From: Pholiota molesta
Lineage: Eukaryota; Basidiomycota; Agaricomycetes; Agaricales; Strophariaceae
Direction: 5' to 3'
DNA: 64,000 bases
Assembly: GCA_014925825.1 (NCBI GenBank)
Contig: JACGCK010000068.1
Location: 1-64,000, forward strand
The stretch's first letter is position 1; every line of letters starts with the position of its first letter. The position numbers and the translations under genes are program-made. The notes under the pieces were generated by a model, which saw only the letters and a list, made by a program, of their open reading frames with translations, was not told the DNA's origin and searched no databases. Shown here piece by piece: positions 1-13,077 of the stretch.

Positions 1-279
1 CGCTGCAATCACCCTTACCCAGCTAGATTCCAGACTGGAGAACAATAGCCTGACTTGTGCAAAGGGTCTCGCTGAGGAGGGTCTGCTACTCCCACTGAAA
101 TCTGATGCAATCTTGAATACTATAATGGCCCCAGACAAGAATGCTGAAAATTGGCCATCTGGGTGCTTAGATACTCCTAAAATAAGCGGAACGGTCCTTA
201 AGCAGGTGGAAAACCCAGGTCCCAGCTCTGACATAACAAATGATGCCAATCTCACAGTGAAAAGGGCCCGGACAGGGTC

Positions 280-726
280 TATGAGAAACAGAAGGCTCTC
301 AGAATCAAACTAATTGAAAGTGATTCTCCAGCCGCTCACTGGCGCATAATCAAAAATTTACTTGGCAGCAAAGACACCCCATCGGACTTCTCTCCAGATG
401 ACCTCAGGCAGACATTTGAGGCCAGAATGAACCCCATTATACCAACACCACTGTCTTTCGATGCAGAGAAGTTGAAACTCGACAGAATACTTGCAGAAGC
501 CATACCTGACCACACAGTAGACGTGACGCCCGAGCATGTCTTCTCACGATCAATAACATCCGGGGAAGTAAAATCAGCCAAAGCGCACCTCAGAAAAAAA
601 TCAACAGTGTCAGCAGCTGGTCTGGATGATATTGACTATGATGACCTGCTGGAAATTGACGATGAGATACTGGCTGTCCTGTTCAACCGCTGCCTGTCAG
701 ACAATGATTGTGACGACTGGATACTT
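280..726 (+). pseudogene. N-terminal part of the LINE reverse transcriptase polyprotein, cut off by an insertion
   Basis: The readable frame carries the charged linker that precedes the RT domain in this LINE family (motifs AAHWRIIKNLLGSKD and TPEHVFSRSITSGEVKSA, then AGLDDIDYDDLL). It stays open from about 280 to the D-D-W-I residues near 724. It then runs into foreign sequence and stops at 748-750. The continuation of the protein is found at about 1127. Sequence before 280 (1-279) probably belongs to the same element but its frame is not clear. The piece is therefore part of a broken ORF rather than a separate gene. Confidence 0.6.
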
Positions 727-1125
727 AGGTACTTGTACAGAGGACTGTAGATCACATGATAGTCACATGTTACCATGTAGATACAGCCATCCAGCTGTAT
801 TAGATAATCAGATTTACCTTTAACCTTGACTTGAAGGACAGATCCACACACTGCCGGTATGACCAGATAGTCTACTCCCTACCATGGGTCATATGGGGGC
901 ACAGGCGAGCCTTACCACGCAGATCTCCCTGGCTGAGCATCCATCCCTGCTTGCCTGGTCAACGGCTCACATTGCCCTGGATAGGGTCACATTCCTCCTG
1001 AGTAGGATTACAACTCTGCCTCTCCCTGGATCTCCATCCAGCCCTCTCTCCAGGTCTCCTCCAGCCTTCCCTGAAGTCCCCTCGAATGCCAGATGCAGAC
1101 CACAGGCATCACAATGATGCCCCGT
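727..1125. other. ~400 bp insertion splitting the LINE ORF
   Basis: This stretch separates two halves of one reverse transcriptase frame. It has no coding similarity I recognise. It contains short palindromic runs near its left end (TAGATCACATGATAGTCACATG, GGTACTTGTAC) and a CT/CCT-rich right part. No clear target-site duplication or terminal inverted repeat was found, and the exact edges are uncertain by a few bases. It could be an unspliced intron-like insertion, a small non-autonomous element, or a segment captured from elsewhere. Confidence 0.45.
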
Positions 1126-3041
1126 CTGTGTGGTTGAAGACAGTTCTCATCGGCATAATAAAAAGAGGCAAACCAAAAGACAAACCGGACAGCTACCGAG
1201 CGATTGGGCTTGAAAGCTGTGCACTAAAACTGCTGACTCTACTAATCCACCAACGGCTTGTTGAGTGGTGTGAGTCCAATAATCTGCTGCCTGAATCACA
1301 AAATGGTTTCCGGAGAGGATACAGGACAAACAATAATGTCTTTATTCTCAACTGTGCAATAGACCGCGCAAAAGCAGAGGGCAAAACATTATACGTGATC
1401 TTTGCAGACCTCAGCAATGCCTTTCCATCCACAGAGCAATCAACGCTGTGGATTAAACTTCAGGAAAGAGGTGCTGGTGGAAAGATGTTTGACTGGCTTC
1501 GCATGCTCTACCAGAAAATGTTCTACACTGTGCAACACAATGGTGAACAGTCTGAAATATTTAGATCCACAATAGGTATCCTCATTGGGGACACCCTATC
1601 ACCCCTTCTGTGGAATCTATATTTCGCTAACTTCATCCTGCCACCAGACAAGGACGACATTAAACTTGGTGGGTGCCTACTTGGCAACATGGAACAAGCT
1701 GATGACATTATCCTCATATCAACATCTATCCTTGGTCTTCAGAGAAAGATGGATGTGCTCTGGAGATGGTGCCACAAAAACTTCATGATTCTCAATGCAG
1801 TGAAATCATACATCATGATATTTGGCCCCTCCCCAAGAAACCTCCCTAAATTCAGGTTTAACAATGATGAGGTGGAGATCGTCCAGGAGCACACCTATGT
1901 TGGGGTTACCTTTAATTCCCAAGCCAGAAATATTTTCAAATCTCACTATGAGAAAAAAGTGAGCAAAGCACGACAGATTGGAGGACTCATCTTTGGGATG
2001 GAATCAACCATTGGGCTACTCCCACCAGATGAAGGCATAATGCTATACATGGCCTTGGTTGATCCCCATCTCACACACGGAGCAGAGATATGCCTAGATA
2101 TTACCCAGAGCCACCTTCAACACCTGCAGGAGGTTCAGCTTGCATTCATACGGCGCCTACTCAGACTCCCAAATAACTCCATTAAAGTCGTGTTATTTAC
2201 TGAGACTGGACTAATACCACTCAAGTTTCGGCGTCTGCTGATTGCACTTGAATTCCTAAAATATCTTGTTGCGCTACCAGCAGAGCGTCTGGCTCGAAAA
2301 GCACTGGAGGACTCCATACAACTGGACGCTAAAGACCATGTGTGCTGGATTAAAAACCTCCGAAATATCATTGCTGAACTCTGCCCTGAGACAACCATGC
2401 CCAACCTATATACTCTAGATGTTGATGAGGTTGTTACCCTAATGACATCAGTCAGAGGAGCAATGCGTGCACAAATACAAAATGAGCTAGACGAGAACAC
2501 GAAACTGTACCTTCTGCGTAACAGGCTAGAGCCCAAAAAAGATGGCGAGGGATACATTCAGGTCACCTTCCTACTGAGACACTATCTGAAGGTGGCTAAT
2601 ACAGCACACAGGCAATCATTGACTAGACTAATCCTGTCGTGCCACCCTCTTGCACTGGAACGACTTCGGCACACAGAGCATAGACGCCCAAACATCCCAC
2701 GAGATAAAAGATTGTGCAGGTTCTGTAAAGTGCATATTGAATCCCCTGAACACGCTCTGCTAGAATGCATGGGTAATGAGGATATTGCTGCACTGAGAAC
2801 CGAGTTTACAAGTAAACTTGATGCTGAACTCCCAGATTGGGAGCTGATTGAGTCACTGGAACCCGTAAACAGACTACGCACACTAATTGCTAAAAGGGAC
2901 ACCATCGGCCTGCTCGCAAAATTCACACATGAAGTCTTAGCCATATATGAGGCAAGTCCAGTGTTTATTCCGTCACTCCCACTTGACTGGGTAATAGCCT
3001 GCTATGAAGATGGTACTAGTGGTAACAGGATAGTCTCATAA
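1086..3041 (+). CDS. LINE reverse transcriptase (C-terminal 640 residues of the polyprotein)
   Basis: RNA-dependent DNA polymerase of a non-LTR retrotransposon. Visible landmarks are the fingers motif SYRAIGLESCALKLL (about residues 36-50), QNGFRRGYRTNNN (72-84), the catalytic Asp in IFADLSNAFPS (residue 108), GILIGDTLSPLLWNLYF, and the second catalytic pair in EQADDIILIS (D206, D207; QADD where many RTs have YADD). A zinc-binding CRFCKVHIESPEHALLEC follows near the C-terminus. The first ~13 codons come from the inserted DNA at 727-1125, so the real protein did not begin at the ATG at 1086. The frame is otherwise uninterrupted to the TAA at 3039-3041, so decay after insertion has been slight. 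Confidence 0.85.
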   Translation: MPDADHRHHNDAPSVWLKTVLIGIIKRGKPKDKPDSYRAIGLESCALKLLTLLIHQRLVEWCESNNLLPESQNGFRRGYRTNNNVFILNCAIDRAKAEGKTLYVIFADLSNAFPSTEQSTLWIKLQERGAGGKMFDWLRMLYQKMFYTVQHNGEQSEIFRSTIGILIGDTLSPLLWNLYFANFILPPDKDDIKLGGCLLGNMEQADDIILISTSILGLQRKMDVLWRWCHKNFMILNAVKSYIMIFGPSPRNLPKFRFNNDEVEIVQEHTYVGVTFNSQARNIFKSHYEKKVSKARQIGGLIFGMESTIGLLPPDEGIMLYMALVDPHLTHGAEICLDITQSHLQHLQEVQLAFIRRLLRLPNNSIKVVLFTETGLIPLKFRRLLIALEFLKYLVALPAERLARKALEDSIQLDAKDHVCWIKNLRNIIAELCPETTMPNLYTLDVDEVVTLMTSVRGAMRAQIQNELDENTKLYLLRNRLEPKKDGEGYIQVTFLLRHYLKVANTAHRQSLTRLILSCHPLALERLRHTEHRRPNIPRDKRLCRFCKVHIESPEHALLECMGNEDIAALRTEFTSKLDAELPDWELIESLEPVNRLRTLIAKRDTIGLLAKFTHEVLAIYEASPVFIPSLPLDWVIACYEDGTSGNRIVS

Positions 3042-3288
3042 TGCTTCGGGAGGAGGGGCCACATTGACGTCCAGGCGAAAGCTGGGGGACTGCTTGGTGT
3101 GGTTGCAATTCTCGAGGTCCGGAAGCGAAGGTACTTAGTTAGCTCACATGTACTGGGATAACTTTCGGGACACGGCGCTCTGGGACGGGGCAATGCTGTG
3201 TATAATACTATCACTATCACTATCATTAGTGTATTACAGAGCAAGGAGATGGGGATGGATGGTGGAGCGCGAATACGGATCGCGGTCA

Positions 3289-6069
<2,781 letters not shown>

Positions 6070-6431
6070 CGCTGCCCCAGGTTGTTCGAGGAGAAACAGT
6101 GTTTCGTTGGCAAAAAATTGGGTGTAATTGACTTACGTAATATTATCTTTGCCCCTATTTTCGTCTAAAAGCGCCCTCTACACTAGGTGAAGGAATCCTA
6201 TACGTTCTGTTAAAGTTCCATACAATGGTCACAAACGTATGGTAATAGAGGCTTTATCACACAATGTCATAAACTACCATAAACTGCTCGGAATACTTCC
6301 GACGTTTGCAAGGCAGTTCTGTAAAAGAACCCGGGGAATGCCGACTGAGTTTGGGACACGCGTCGCAAGACGCGTAATTCAAACCCTCCTTGCTGTATCC
6401 CATCCTCAGTCTCCGCACCTCATAACTCACC
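6070..6431. promoter_or_regulatory. Shared divergent promoter of EF-G1 and PRE1, copy 1 (full length, 362 bp)
   Basis: The only DNA between the EF-G1 start codon (minus strand) and a PRE1-type start codon (plus strand), so both genes must be driven from it. The same stretch recurs at 43303-43684 in front of the intact PRE1, which supports a real bidirectional promoter. It contains a perfect inverted repeat, ACGCGTC-GCAA-GACGCGT, at 6358-6375. This holds two ACGCGT hexamers, the MluI cell-cycle box bound by MBF-type factors in ascomycete yeasts; use in this organism is inference. In this copy the PRE1 side drives only a broken fragment. Confidence 0.7.
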
Positions 6432-6530
6432 ATGGAGACTTCCTTCGCTGTCACCGCCTATACCGGATTCGGAACCTCTACCCCCTCCGCCCATCCGCTC
6501 CGACATCATGATCCGCCAAGCCCTTCTCTA
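6432..6530 (+). pseudogene. PRE1 fragment a (proteasome beta-4), heavily deleted
   Basis: Starts with the same CTCACC-ATG-GAGACTTC context and first codons (M-E-T-S-F-A) as the intact PRE1 at 43685. It then jumps from about codon 8 straight into exon 2 sequence (CGCCTATACC..GATTCGGAACCTC), losing the rest of exon 1, the intron and the start of exon 2. The jump breaks the frame. It lies directly downstream of the full-length divergent promoter, so it may still be transcribed. Confidence 0.75.
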
Positions 6531-6628
6531 CCGCTCCATCTCTAATGCATCGACTACCACGGGCAACGTCGGCCCGTCCATCAGCCTCTCCACCTCCATC
6601 AACCCGTCTCCGTAGCCCATAACTCACC

Positions 6629-6809
6629 ATGAGACCTCGTTCGCTTTCACCGGGAAGGACTACCTCTACCCGCTCCGACCCTCCGCGGCGGCATCATTGA
6701 TCCGCAAAGCCCTCTCCGCCCCCGAAAGCCGTATTCCGTCGCCCTGCTTCTCGGAGAATACGATACCGCTCCGTGCGAACCCCATCTCTACTGGGCCGAC
6801 TACCTCGGC
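6629..6809 (+). pseudogene. PRE1 fragment b (proteasome beta-4), second partial copy in unit 1
   Basis: Begins with an ACTCACC-ATGAGAC start region that has lost one G relative to PRE1, putting codon 2 onward out of frame. It continues with a shortened exon 1 (TTCACCGGGAAGGACTACCTC), then jumps to exon 2 and runs to the CTACCTCGGC that precedes the divergence point. Readable PRE1 residues include SRKPYSV and YDTAPCEPHLYWADYLG. The ATG-GAG to ATGAG lesion is shared with the fragments in units 2, 3 and 4, so this fragment (not fragment a) is closest to their ancestor. Confidence 0.8.
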
Positions 6810-9100
6810 GCGAGCACCCACCCATCCTCTCATTTCGACGGCCTTCCCCATCCGAACCGCTCGACCGCGCGTACTACGATTCGCAGGCAGCGACATCGAC
6901 GACGACGCCGGCGCCCCGCTGCGTCGAGTCCAAGGCCCTGCGAGGCATCCCGACACGTCCCGTTTTATAGTCATTCCCTGCCCTGATCCGGCCCAAGATG
7001 GCTCGGAATCGACGCCGCTTCACAGCGCAACGACGCCCATTCACCAGGAACAGTGTTCGGCGCCGCAGAGGCAGCACACGATATATACTATATCATTCCG
7101 GCAGCCTATGCGAGAGATCGCGTACGGCGGCGCACGAGTAATGTAAGTCCTCACCTTTATCTCGTCTCGTCAGATGTCTTCATTGGTGACGCCCTCCAGC
7201 ACCTATCCCCTAGGACGAACATCCACCGCCACGTGTCGCCATCGAACACATCTACAGGATGTTCAGTCTCCGCGATGGCGCAGAGACGCCGACGCCACTG
7301 CGCGTACTGTCTACTCATGGCCAGGGGACACGGGCACGGACCCACGGTAAGCACTATCTGCGCTCATGTTGAGCGCTATCACTGATACTCTCTCCCCACC
7401 ACCGCTCGTTCGCTCAGAAAACGAACACCAAGCACACCATCCTCAAACCATAGACGATCAGGAACACCTACTCGCGACGACGATCGCGCCTCCCTCACCG
7501 CGGTCTGTCCACTACAGCCGTGCACTTTAGATAGCACCCACAACGACGACGATCTCGCCCACCATACCGTTACCTACAGCCGTGCACGCTAGACCACGCC
7601 CACGACCACGACGTCTTCGCCTTCCACCCACCACGGCTCGATTTCGCACACCTGTTCAGATCCGATGCCTGACCATCCGCAACGACGCGGCCAAGGCACA
7701 GTGTTTGGCGGCACGGGGTGTAGTCAGCTGAGGGCACACGATATCGAAGTGAGTTGCTATTCGATGTGCTGTCTGAATCTACGCTGACCTGTGCCATGCG
7801 CTGCAGCAAGAACCCTCTCGCCACCCACCACCTGCGTTCGCGCCATCCGAACCCCTTGACCGTGCATGGTAACAACGATTGCAGGCGCTAGGGACGGAGC
7901 ACAGGGCCTCGCCAACCGCGATGCTGAATCCGCGATCATCACCATCCAAGGCCCTGCGAAGCGCTCTGCGCGACGACGACGACAAGTCCCGTTTCACGAC
8001 CAGGCACGGTATTCGATGCCGCGGGAGGCGTCGTTGGCGGCTGGCGGACGATATCTACGTGAGCTACCTTCTGTTTTTCTGGACCGTGCTTACCTGTGCC
8101 TCCTCCGATTTCTACAGCGTTCGCGCCATCCGAACCCCTCGGCCCCGCGTGATACGATTCGCAGGAATAGAGGCGCCGCCGTGCCCGTGCCTTCGACGAC
8201 GCTCCTCGATGACGACAGCGAGTACAAGCGCTAGGGACGTAGCATGTCAGCGGAAAGCCGGATGTAACGTCGACCAAGAAGGACGTACGAGGCGACAGCG
8301 GGCTCGAAGCGTACGAGGTACGTACGAGCTCATGGCGACGGTGTGCAGGCGAACTAACAAAAGGATAGTTAGTGTTTGCACGGCGGCACGAACGGTGTTG
8401 CGCCGCTTACCATCCCCTGGCGCCATTCCTTCACTTTCGACGCCCACGATGTCTCATCGGCCGTCGACGGGCACCCGCCCTCCCTCCCTAGTTCTTCCTG
8501 GATGGCGGCATGCCCGCGTAGATCGCGTCAGTGGAGGCCGGCGGTACAGATCCATTCGAACGTACCGGACGCGTTTGCGCAGATCGCCGCGTTGGGCGGT
8601 AGGATGGCGCTGCGGGCGTCGCCGCCACTGCACAAGACGATGGCGTTCGGGCGCCGATGGGCTGCGAGGACGATAGAGGGTCGGTCAGAGGTGAGGACGA
8701 GCGACGATACCTTTTCCATGGAGGACGCCGCCATCGCCTCGCGGATCGCTAGCGGCGTGTTCTGGCTGCTGTCGTGCTCTTCAGCCCCGCCGTCGTACTG
8801 CGTATCTAATCTCGTCAGCGCACCATCCTGATGAGCATCGACAAGATGCAGGACTTACCCAACGACGGCGACACCGTGCTCAAGATCCCGCGGCGCCGTC
8901 GCCCATCCGCTACAGGTGGGCATGTAAAAGGGAGCATCAGAGGCCATAACGAGCGGGGAATGGGAAGCCGCACACTTACTCGGGAAGGACGGGGGCTGTC
9001 GATGGCGGAGGCGAGGAGAGATGAGGAGGAGAGCAGAGGAGAGATGAGATGAGGTGGGGAATGAGGATAGACGGTAAGCTAGATAGTCTTTATATACATT
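6810..9100 (+). other. Unit 1 spacer, part I: decayed exon/intron-like segment
   Basis: GC-rich sequence without a recognisable protein. Good splice-like intervals are visible on the plus strand: 7347-7417 (GTAAGC..CGCTCAG), 7749-7806 (GTGAGT..CTGCAG) and 8059-8117 (GTGAGC..TTACC..CTACAG). Exon-like blocks repeat internally: variants of TTCGCGCCATCCGAACCCCT followed by an ACGATTCGCAGG-type block occur three times (about 6850, 7840 and 8130). Reading frames across these blocks contain stops. It looks like a decayed split gene with duplicated exons fused to the PRE1 fragment. The same segment recurs at about 16.0-18.2, 25.1-27.3 and 34.2-36.4 kb. Confidence 0.5.
8528..8930 (-). CDS. Possible small split gene on the minus strand (unit 1 copy), function unknown
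   Basis: A first exon-like piece (about 8930-8859, starting MLPFTCPPVADG) ends at a GTAAGT donor. After a 53 bp intron-like interval ending TTAG, a second piece (8805-8528) reads TQYDGGAEEHDSSQ, then LVLTSDRPSIVLAAHRRP and PNAAICANASGTFEWICTAG to a stop. The junction keeps the frame. The two pieces look protein-like in composition, but no family is recognised. In units 2 and 3 the acceptor TTAG has become TTGG and a 2-3 bp deletion follows, so those copies should not splice; unit 4 keeps the acceptor. Could be a relic or a chance frame. Confidence 0.25.
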
Positions 9101-9687
9101 GCCATGGCATGTACGTACAGAACGAAATAAATGGGTTTGGAACAGAAACGGATGCGAGTCAGGGTCCGACACCGGGATTGTCAAATTAAGCGAGATGTTC
9201 GAATTCGCGCCATCCCTCCGCGTCCCCTTCTCCCATTCGCCCTATAGCCTCGTAACCTCTATAGTATCATCCAGTACATACCAGTTATCCATTCCTGTTC
9301 GTGTAGACTATCAGTTAATAAGATTCTATTGTTTTATTCCTGTATTTCAAGTCATCTGCATTCGCAATGATTTCATGGCACTCGCAAACACATCCCCAAA
9401 GCAATCCCCATCGCACGCCCGCAAAGCAATCGTCTCACCAGAGTCGACCCTACCGAAGCTATGTCCGCGCCTAGGCCCAGATCTCCCAGACTAAAAAACC
9501 TAAGAAACGAGGAAACCTCGTTTCTAGCGTCTTCCGTGCAATGTAAGTTCACCCGCTCCCAATCTTCCACTCCAATCGCAGAAATTAGGCCGTTGCTTAG
9601 GCTAAAACGTCATCTTAATGCGTCCGTGCTTCCGTGATGGAACGTAATTGATGTGTTCTTTCTAGGTCCCCGGTTGCGTTGCATTTC

Positions 9688-11038
9688 GAATGCGTTTACG
9701 AGGCAGGGGTCCAGATACAGGTTGCTGTCGGGTGGCATGGAGTGCCCGCGGTCGCCATTTGCTCGTCCTCCTCTGAAATTTTGGGAGCAAATAGTGTGTA
9801 GTGTATTCTAACACACTGCAAACGATCGTACAATATAATTGAAAAATGCAATAGAAACACGCTAACCATCGAGGTTACACTGCAGGGAGCGGCATACATG
9901 TCCTCCGACCACTCGGTACGCATTTCGCGCGCTATTCGCTGTGCCACGTAGGCCAGCTAGCCGCAAGCGTCAGGGTCCTAGCGATAGGTGAGAAGAAATG
10001 GCTCGTTTGGAGCTTGTAAAATCGCGTATGCGGTGAGGAGGCGGACATGATGTTGGGATCTATGTTCCGTGCTTCGTCTTCTAACGGAGCGCCGTAATTA
10101 GCTAAAGGTACTATGTACAGATTCGAAGCAACTCTCATTTATGCGCTTTGTGCTATTGTATTGGTTAGGACTCGGAGACGGACTGAGATGGCATTCGGTG
10201 ATGGGAAGATGAGACTCAGATATGCTGCAATCATTTCATTCAGGCATTCGATCTCTGCTTGATGCTGCTAATTTTTGCATTAATTACTATTATCTATGTT
10301 GTTCCTCAGCTCCATATGCCGAGAAGCTCAAATAACAGAGTAACGGCCCTCTTTCAAATGCGTTTACGAGGCAGGAATCCAGATGCAGGTTGCCGTCGGG
10401 TGGCATGGAGTGCCTGCAGTCGCCATTTGCTCGCCCACCTCTGAAATTTTGAGAACAGATAGTGAATACTGTGTTATAGCATACTGCAAGCAATCGTACA
10501 ATATTATTGAGAAATGCAATAGAAACACGCTAACCATCGAGGTTACACTGCAGGGAGCGGCATACATGTCCTCCGACCACTCGGTACGCATTTCGCGCGC
10601 TATTCGCTGTGCCACGTAGGCCAGCTAGCCGCAAGCGTCAGGGTTTTAGCGATAGGTGAGAAGAAATGGCTCGTTTGGAGCTTGTAAAATCGCGTATGCG
10701 GTGAGGAGGCGGACATGATGTTGGGGTCTATGTTCCGCGCTTCGTCTTTCTGACGGAGCGCCGTAGTCAACGCAAGGTATGATGTACAGATCTCCAATGC
10801 GACTCTCACTCATGCGCTTTGTGCTATTCTATTGGTTAGGACCCGGAGACGGACTGAGATGGCATTCGGTGATGGGAAGATATGATCCAGATATGCTACA
10901 ATCTGTAGCTATCATTTCATTCAGGCATTCGATCTCTGCTCGATGCCGCTAGTTTTCGCGTTTATTATTATTATTTATGTTGTTCTTTATCTACTACGGA
11001 TGCCGTGATAATTCGAGTAACAGAGTAACGGCCCTCGA
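9688..11038. repeat. Pair of ~668 bp direct repeats (unit 1)
   Basis: The sequence beginning TGCGTTTACGAGGCAGG occurs at 9691 and again at 10359, a period of 668 bp, and the two halves remain similar to about 11038, where AACAGAGTAACGGCCCTC closes the second copy as it closes the first. The same pair recurs in unit 2 (18810-20162, period 667), unit 3 (27910-29262, period 668) and unit 4 (36980-38321, period 664, more diverged). Each half carries a short plus-strand frame (QVAVGWHGVPAVAIC in the unit 1 copies); no known protein is recognised. Confidence 0.8.
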
Positions 11039-12217
11039 ATCAATCGCGGCGTACAGATCACACAAGATCTAATCATGTTGGCTTGCTACCGTGATCTAGT
11101 GAGTATCACTGCATCGGTTTCATTTTTCAAGAAAGTGACATAATATAAGGTCTACCAAAGCGATATTATAACTCCTTGAGACGAGAGCTTTTGTCGAACC
11201 TCGCGGCGCACTTTTGGCGCCAAAATGCGGGCGCTAAACCATAATGCAGTGCGAAATAGATTGCGTTCAATGTGCTGTTGAAATAAAAATATTACAGTGA
11301 TAGATTATGGTACGGTTCTGGATCAACAGCCACGTAGGCTTGAAGTAACGAGATGGTAAAAAGTGCGATGGAGACGGCGGATCAAAATGTAGGTGTTCCT
11401 TGATATAACTAGCTCCCAAGACCGTAATTCTGCTTCACAAAACAGAAGGAAAGAAGGGGGTTGAAAAGTACGTCAAGGAAGAATTTGGTAACTGCTCCTG
11501 CGCCGGTATATTCTTCCGAATTTCGGATGCAATTTGGTGTTGCCAGCAATGCCGCCGAAATCATAAATATTATATCTTTCCTCTAAGATTGGCACTCTGG
11601 AACAAAGAATTTCTAAGATTTGTAGCATCCTAGGAGCATGTATGTATAGAGTATTTTACAGGGAAAGCAGGAGTGTATACGCGCAACATGATATTACCGG
11701 CCCCCGGGAGCGGGAGACAGTAATTCCCATCTACCCTGAGACATGAGTGTAAAATTTGGTCGGGCTTCCTTTGCAGCTTGCTGGCAAGGCTAAAACTCTA
11801 GCACCATTCACACGTCTAGATCCTGCATGCGCGACCGAGAATCACGGAAAGTGGGCGGCCCTTGGCAGCAAAAAATAACAAAAAGGTGCATTTTTGTTGT
11901 CGCTTTCAAATCCCCCTTTCCCTCCCTGCCGTCTTTATGACGGTGTACCATCCCGCTGTCTTTCGTTCCAAGCTTCCACTATCCTCAGTATGTCCCTGAC
12001 TCTGTTGTCTATACGAAGCTATGCTAACTCTGATATACTGCTGCACCAGTGTTTAGGCGCCCGTTGTCAGAGCTGTGAGTGACCACGTCTGTGATATCAC
12101 CTCAACGCGATCATCATCCTTGTGAACCGTACACTTACCGCAGACTGCCAAATTCTATTCCCTAGGTTCCGAAAAACATCTTATTTTCCCTACCTCTTAC
12201 AGCGCTAATTTTGTCCC

Positions 12218-12790
12218 TAGATATTCCAACTCCATATTAAAACTTCCCGCGGACTACGACACAATGATGGGATAGGTATCGATATGTTGTCTTTCTATTT
12301 TTTTCTTGCCTGATACGGTACTGATTTCATCTTTAGATATTCGGATGCCATGTTTGAACTTCCAGCGGACGTGCTAGGGTGTGTGCTTTTTCATATCTAA
12401 CACCATGCTAATTTTATCCACAGATATTCCGATGCTATATTCTAGCTTCCCGCGGACTACTAGACAACAATGGGATGTTTGAAGATTCCCTTTCTATTTT
12501 TTCTTGCCTAATACAGTACTGATTCTATCTTCAGAGATTTGGACGCCATTTTTGAACTTCTGGCGGACATGCCATTCGAACGGGTGTGTTCGTTTCCATA
12601 TCTGATACAATGCTAATTTTATCTTCAGATATTCCGACTCGATATTCAGACTTCCTGCGGACCGTGAGACAACGATGAGATGTTCGAATCCAGGTATCCA
12701 CATCTTCTCTTCCTTTTTATGATGCAGTACTGATTTAGCTCCCGAAATTCTGACTCGATATTCAGACTTCCCGCGGACTGCACCACGCCC
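12218..12790. repeat. Array of six exon-like ~40 bp repeats (unit 1)
   Basis: Six variants of AG-ATATTCCGACTCGATATTC-(A)GACTTCCCGCGGAC start near 12218, 12336, 12421, 12534, 12628 and 12741. The intervals between them (about 40-75 bp) resemble short introns, for example GTGTGTTCG..CTAATTTTATCTTCAG. Forward translation of the blocks gives variants of YSDSIFRLPAD; the reverse strand is open across much of the array (12871-12494). Some blocks carry stops (ATATTCTAG), so the array is decayed. Counterparts: 21338-21880, 30447-31000 and 39470-40235, the last with about eight blocks. Confidence 0.65.
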
Positions 12791-13077
12791 TTCGCTCCAA
12801 TCAGATTTTGAATCCCACGGTTTAGATCTTAAGCGCCCGTCGTCGTGGTATATGATCTTCCACATGTCCATGGACTACGCTGGTGTAGTCTGTTTATTTG
12901 ACTCTACAATATGCTTACTGTCTATTCTCGTCAAACTGTAGGGCTGTGTTCAATGGGAGTTCACTGAAGAAGAGGTGTATCTGGTTTACGAGGTAAATGA
13001 TGCATGTTGAGTTTCTTTTTACATACTGACATAAATTTCAGCCTTCCATCGCAAACACGGAGGGGCATGTCCACGTT
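12745..13077 (+). CDS. Cryptic spliced C-terminal reading frame in the spacer (unit 1), unknown
   Basis: After the last array block a frame stays open through QSDFESHGLDLKRPSSWYM and ends at a possible GTAGTC donor near 12885. A following block (12941-12992, GCVQWEFTEEEVYLVYE) is joined, in phase, across an interval with GTAAAT..CTGAC..TTTCAG to IANTEGHVHVSCPSKP and a stop near 13100. The second intron looks convincing and the first does not. Units 2 and 3 have lost a G inside the EEEVY block and unit 4 has several indels, so only the unit 1 copy reads through. No family recognised; a relic of a real gene is more likely than a working one. Confidence 0.25.

Noticed and set aside
10364..10615. 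Minus-strand 83-codon frames repeated in each 668 bp block as a conserved small protein
   Set aside because: Repeated because the DNA is duplicated. The frame has no recognisable domain, no consistent start context, and the plus-strand frame over the same block is equally open, so coding on either strand is unproven.
12218..12790. CRISPR-like array because of regularly spaced short repeats
   Set aside because: The repeats are degenerate, the spacers resemble introns and are shared between all units, and the genome is eukaryotic.
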